Below, one piece after another: positions 58,701-64,000 of a stretch of DNA of 64,000 nt. The notes under the pieces were generated by a model. It saw nothing but the letters and a program-made list of their open reading frames with translations, was not told the origin of the DNA and did not search any database. How positions within the stretch are numbered: position 1 is the first letter of the stretch; every line of letters starts with the position of its first letter. This DNA is from Dichotomocladium elegans. Taxonomy: Eukaryota > Mucoromycota > Mucoromycetes > Mucorales > Lichtheimiaceae. The DNA is taken from the NCBI GenBank assembly GCA_025716815.1, contig JAIXMN010000003.1:1922001-1986000 (forward strand), read 5' to 3'. The position numbers were made by a program, and so were the translations under genes.

Positions 58701-61700
58701 TTAAAAAGCAGTTAGTGATTGTTGCCGTACAAGCGCAGCATATTCGCCATCCATTTTAAGCAGTTCCCAGTGAGAACCCTGTTCAACCACTCTGCCGTCT
58801 TTCACGAAGCAAATGAGGTCTGAGTTTTGGATGGTCGACAGTCTGTGAGCAATAGTAATAATGGTACGTCCGCCCTTGCCGACAATGCTATCGATCGCAG
58901 CCTGAACGAGTTTTTCCGATTCACTATCAAGAGCCGATGTGGCTTCGTCAAGTAGAAGCACTTTGGGCTGCCTAATCAGCGCACGTGCGATTGCAATCCT
59001 CTGCTTTTGTCCTCCCGAGAGTTGGGATCCCTTGTCGCCGACCCGTGTGTGGTAGCCATTGGGCAAATCTTTGATGAATTGATGAATGTTTGCCGCCTTA
59101 GCAGCCGCCTCAATTTGATCTTGCGTGACAAGAACACTTTCATGAACTCCATGGCGAATGTTTTCTCCAATGGACATGTCAAAAAGAATAGGCTCTTGCC
59201 CCACGACAGCCATATGGCTACGAAGATTAGCGAGGGTGTAGTTTTTGGCCCTGGTACCATCCAGTCGTACCGCGCCGTCGCAGGGATCATACCACCGCTG
59301 AAGCATCCCAATAGTAGTGGATTTTCCGCATCCGGAGGGTCCCACAAGGGCCACTGTGGTTCCTGCCTTGGCACCGAAGCAAAAGTCGCCGTTGAAAATG
59401 GGAATATCCAGACGAGATGGGTATCTGAACACAATATTATTGAATCCAATGTCACCCTTGACCTCAGGCGGGTCGACGCCTTCCAGGTCCGGGTCAATGG
59501 CAGAGGGTCGCTCAAGGATGGCGTAAGACGCTACAGCCGAGTTTTTTGCCCGCGCAAATGTGCTCATAAAGACACTAGAGCTTCCAATCCCGCTTACGGT
59601 GATCATGATGCACAGGAGGCAAATGAACAAGGATTCGAATTCCATAGAGCCATCTTCGATGTAATCAATGCCAACGTAGAATGCCACAGCTGCAGCATAC
59701 AGGATAAAGCCCTGGCTGAGCGCATATCCCATGGACGACATAAACGCTTTGCGGATCGCAAGTCGATGAGGGCGCTCTAGCGCACGCTGGTACTTTGCTT
59801 CAAAGTGGCTCTGCTTATTGAGAGAAGCCACAGTTCGAATTTCCCTGACGGCTTCACCTGCAATCTGCCCGCTTTGCTCGTGGGCTTTGACCGTTTTGTC
59901 CTCGAACCCGCGTTGGACCTGTGACTCGTAAAAGCTTGAGCCCATCACCACCGGGGACATAGCTAGCAGAATTAAGGATAACTTCCAGCTATAGAAAAAG
60001 GAGACCACGAAGCCTAGTTTTCATATTTAATAGACAACGATCATAAGAAAATATCGGTCATGTAGAATTACCTGCAACCGCTGTAGAGATAACATGCACA
60101 ACATCCCTGGGCACTGTCGTCACGAGCTCATTAACATTCCTGGCGTCCACGGCTAATTTGGCAGTCAGGGCGCCCACGGTGTGGTTGTCATAGTAACCAA
60201 TCTCTTGCTTCAGGTAAGATTTGAAGATTTTGCTTCGGAGGCGCTCGGTGTAACGCTCGCCGACAATCTCAAAGATGCTCATTTCCAGTCCGAACCCGAG
60301 AAGAGCAGCCACGCCGAACATACCAAACAAGAAGCCGTATAGATTTGTTCCTGAAAGCGGATCAGGGGCAACAGAATTCTCATCCGAGAGCAAGGCGGCA
60401 ATGTACTTAGCAAATATGTAAGCAGACACCGGATGAACCGCGCCTGCGAGCATTGCGCCTGCGGTTCCGAGGGTAAGGAGCGACCATTCGCCGCGCATTT
60501 CCATGATGATCTTGCGAATTGGAACCTTTTGCTTTCGCAGGAGCTTCATTGCCTTCTTTTCTTCAAGCCTCTTGACCTCGTATGCGTCAATCGAAACCAC
60601 TGTATTCATGCTGACAAGGTCGACCGATCTTTTGGGTTCTTCTTCTGGAACATGCCTCAGATCCTCGTCGTCACATACCGTTTCTTTTTCTTCTCGCTCT
60701 TCTTCAGTTTCAGTGTCGTCATCTTCTGCCGATTCCACCTTGTCTTTTTCAGTAGTAATTTGTTGCTTGTTGACTAGTTCTGTGTAGACACCCTTTCGTT
60801 GGAGAAGCTCACTGTGGTTCCCAACCTCGACAATCATGCCATTTCGCATGACAACAATGAGATCGGCGTTGCGAATAGTGGACAATCGATGGGCAATCAC
60901 GATGGTGGTCCGGTTAGCAGACGCGGCATCCAGTGCTGTCTGTACGAGCCTCTCGGATCGTGTATCCAGAGCAGAAGTTGCCTTTAAAACGAATATCAAT
61001 ATAAAAATGATAATGCTTGCAGCTTTTCCTACTTGCCTCGTCCAAAAGGAGAATCGCTGGATTCTTTAGGATGGCTCGGGCGATGGCAATCCGCTGTTTT
61101 TGACCACCAGACATCATGCCGCCATGTTCACCGGCAATCGTTTCGTAACCGTTGGGAAGTTTAGAGATAAAGCCGTGGCAATTGGCCTGCTTGCAAGCTC
61201 TGATGATCTCCTCGTTCGACACCTTGTGGTCCACACAGAGTAACAAGTTTTGACGAATGGTCATATTAAAAAGTACAGGCTCTTGGCTGACCACGCCAAT
61301 CTGCTGCCTTAACCATTTGAGGTTGAGGTCCCTTATGTCATGGCCGTCAACAAGTATCTGGCCTGCGCAGGTATCATAGAAACGCTGAATTAGCTGGACT
61401 GCAGTAGACTTGCCCGATCCGGATGGTCCAACGAAAGCGACGGTGCTCCCTGGCTGAATGTTGAGGCTAAGGTTACGAAGAACTGGAACATCTATTGAAG
61501 CCGATACAATGAAAAAAAGGGGACGTCAATAACTGCCAAAAGTTAAACATGTAGAAAGAGAATTTGTACCTGGGCGAGTGGGGTAAGAAAACTTGACATT
61601 GCGGAACTCAATATTGCCCTCGATCTTCTTTGGTAAAATGCCACCCTCAGAATCGAGGTCAATCTCAGGGACTCGGTCGATCGTGTTGAATATTTTGTAT

Positions 61701-62815
61701 GCCGCTCCGCGTGCTGTTGAAAGCGCAGCGAGTTGACCGGGAACTTGGAGGAGGGACATGGAACCAAAGATCATGCCAAAGAATGCGGCCATGGCTCGCC
61801 AGCCTTCAAGTTCTCCGTTTTTGACAACCTGGCCGCATTGCCAATTCGCGAGCCCAAAAATCCCAAAGAGGACAAATAAAAAGACGCCATAACCAAGACC
61901 GTTGACGATCCCGCGGTATTCTCCCTGTTGACGCGCGACTGCGAGTTTGGCATTAAAGAGCTGACAGAATCTGTGCTGCATTGAGAACGAATATACTGTC
62001 CGGATGCCAGTAAACACCTGCTCGGCTACAGAGCCAGCTTCAGCATACGCATCTTGAACTTGGCGGGTGCTTTTCGTAGCAAGAGATCCAGTAACAAACG
62101 CAACGCCTGCTAGAAGCGGTAATGTTGCTAGGACAACGATGGCGATGCGCCAACCAAGGCCGAATGCCATAGCGATACCTGCGATGAAGGATGTGATGGC
62201 GCGGATCATGCCACCACACTTTTCAGAGATACCATCCTGGATGAGTTGGGCGTCTGACGCAAGACGTGTGGTAAGTGAGCCGTCGCTTGCATGGTCGAAC
62301 CAGGCCATATCTTGGCGAAGGATAGCATGGATGTAGAGTTCACGGATGCGACGCGTCTGGCGTTCACCTGAAATGATCCACAAACAGTTGGCGACGTAGG
62401 CGATAACGAGAATACCGGTACCAATTAATAGAAAGTTGAAAACAGCAGGCATAGTCGCATCTCTGAGACTTTTTCCACTGCTCATCGCGTCAGCCATGTC
62501 TTTCGCCGAGGACGCAAAAATACCAATTGAACTGGGCTGGAGAACACCAACGATAATTGAACAAACCCATGCAAGGATGATCATCGCCTTATCCCACCGC
62601 GTGGCATAGGAAAATAGCTTCCAAATGGTGACAAGATCCTTCTCTTTTGTTCTCGTTTGCACATTTGTCTTTGCGGGCGAGGTATTATTATTGCTAATGT
62701 TTTTGTCGTCATCGCTACTGCTGATACTACTATTTTCATTCATAAGCGTAGCTTCATAGCTACTAGGCGAATGGATCGTATCCGACAAGGATGATTTTCT
62801 GCTCAGCTGATCCAT
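58701..62815 (-). CDS. ABCB multidrug/P-glycoprotein-type full ABC transporter
   Basis: Four exons, 62815-61570, 61491-61037, 60981-60072 and 60013-58701, join in frame to 1307 residues with TMD-NBD-TMD-NBD order. NBD1 has Walker [10 protein letters not shown] (437-445), signature [13 protein letters not shown] and Walker [17 protein letters not shown]2 has [22 protein letters not shown] and [13 protein letters not shown], with the switch His in IAHRLSTI in both. The catalytic Glu is present in both halves. The acidic linker [15 protein letters not shown] joins the halves. Intron 2 starts GCAAGT (GC-AG) and splits NBD1 between the catalytic Glu and ATSALD. It exports lipids, drugs or peptides across the plasma or vacuolar membrane; the substrate is unknown. 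An a-factor exporter role is possible but not shown. Confidence 0.94.
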
Positions 62816-64000
62816 GTTACAGGTAAAAAAAATATAAAGAGTGGATAGGAATATGGTAAACGCGGCAGTCCGAATAAAGAAATCCCTATTTATTGGAGAA
62901 TTGGAAGGGGGAGAGCATTTACAGGATCCTGCATCGTCTTTCTGGACCAAAGATGAAACATGCTAGAGTGAAAAAAAGAGAGATCCAGAAGAAGAGACAT
63001 TTCGTAGTACGTTTATTGACAAATGCTGTCGCTAGGGATCATGCTTCGGATTCCTGTCATCATACATATTGCCTGATGCGAATAAACTACTACATAGATG
63101 CTTTCATATATTAGAAGCACAGAATAGCCCATCTTCGTTTATAAGACCGGTGCATTCTTCTTTTACTATCTTTGCAGAATAGTGATCCTCTATGCGCTGC
63201 TTGCTAGGCTCCGATCTCAGCATTCCTCGGTTACTGTTCCTTTTCTCTGTCAAATCGAGTGCCTCGGTATCTAACGGCATCGTCAATTTGACTCGCCATT
63301 TCGCTCTTCAATGCCTCTTTAACTAGACTTCTCGCCCTTGTATCTCAGCCATAGCATTAGAGACGCGTTAGTGAATGTTCCATTCTTCTTGTCGCGCACC
63401 TCCTTGAAATCCCTTCCTTTTTTGTTTTGGTATGTCATCCTTTTAATTTAACTTTACCCCTTTCACCATCCCCATAATCGATGCACAAACTTCCGAAGAT
63501 CTTGTGATCACTCCAATTTATCAGTTGCGTCTTCTAGTCATAGTCTTTCGATTATGATTTGAGAGATTCATAGAGATTAGCATATAAAAAATATGACTGA
63601 GGCGTTGTGCCTGATTCACCAAAAATTTCAAGGGACCATCGCATTAGTCAGACCCATTCTATGTACGTGTGTAAAGCAGGCCCTGACTTTGACTGGTCAC
63701 AGGGATAAGGGGTTGCCGAACAATTCACCGTGCCCCGCGTCCGTCAATCAAGTAAACGGACATACCTCATACCCGCAGGTTTTTATGATCTACAAATCCG
63801 TCGACGACGTAACCCTGCTAGACCTGAGTTGGGACACAAATGAACGCCATCTATGCTCGCGATCAGCCTCTTGTCTGGTTATGTTTCAGAGATACCGTCA
63901 ACATGTTTTTCCCATTGCGCCTTCGCTTGGAACACGCTTTTTACCAACTTTAATCTTCAACCTAATACAATCGGAGTTCCTTATGACCCCACAAGTTCCT
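62816..64000. other. No supported gene
   Basis: Upstream region of the ABC transporter gene. Short frames only, the longest 60-73 residues without motifs. No RNA gene recognised. Confidence 0.45.

Overview
This is nuclear DNA of a fungus, most likely an early-diverging lineage of the Mucoromycota type. The evidence is many short introns (about 45-130 bp, GT-AG with a few GC-AG), CT-rich stretches in front of start codons, transcription factors rich in polyQ, polyH and polyN, fungal housekeeping genes (COP9 signalosome Csn5, Cdc4/Mlc1-type myosin light chain, Sus1, Pso2, Bol2/Fra2, a Nop13-like RRM protein, Dop1, an LMBR1-domain protein, a full-size ABCB transporter), and a family of TA-flanked Tc1/mariner-type transposons. 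The species cannot be fixed from the window.

Layout. 1-6 kb: no supported gene, one transposase relic. 6.0-14.1 kb: a C2H2 transcription factor, csn5 (minus, nine exons), a myosin essential light chain, a secreted double-psi beta-barrel protein and sus1. 14.2-16.9 kb: a transposon graveyard with a right end of the Tc1-type family, a small TA-flanked MITE, and a diverged Fanzor relic split by a fold-back element. 16.9-23.2 kb: pso2, a bHLH factor and a PPR protein, all on plus. 23.5-27.4 kb: a 3.9-kb transposon with an apparently intact Fanzor gene (the eukaryotic TnpB-like RNA-guided nuclease family). 27.9-31.3 kb: tRNA-Arg(CCG), bol2 and an EH-domain protein. 31.45-34.86 kb: a second Fanzor transposon, inverted and broken. 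34.9-39.1 kb: a Siw14/OCA-type phosphatase-fold protein and the Nop13-like protein. 39.1-42.7 kb: poorly resolved. 42.7-55 kb: a GATA factor, the LMBR1-domain protein and dop1, the last two head to tail 126 bp apart. 55-58.6 kb: a repeat and a Fanzor-less member of the transposon family that still shows parts of a DDE transposase. 58.7-62.8 kb: a P-glycoprotein-type ABC transporter.

The main discovery is the Fanzor transposon family: one apparently coding-competent copy, one recently inactivated copy, one old relic, and several related ends. All five right ends share a terminal region containing a conserved mini-intron of 45-50 bp. In the Fanzor-bearing copy this region also has a row of strong hairpins, including a UUCG tetraloop, which is where Fanzor guide RNAs are expected to be encoded. 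Copy 1 carries a MITE whose empty target site is preserved in copy 2. Both Fanzor elements sit between the 3' ends of convergent genes.

Exon boundaries were derived by hand from splice signals, reading frame and family conservation. Where exons are listed, they join in frame.
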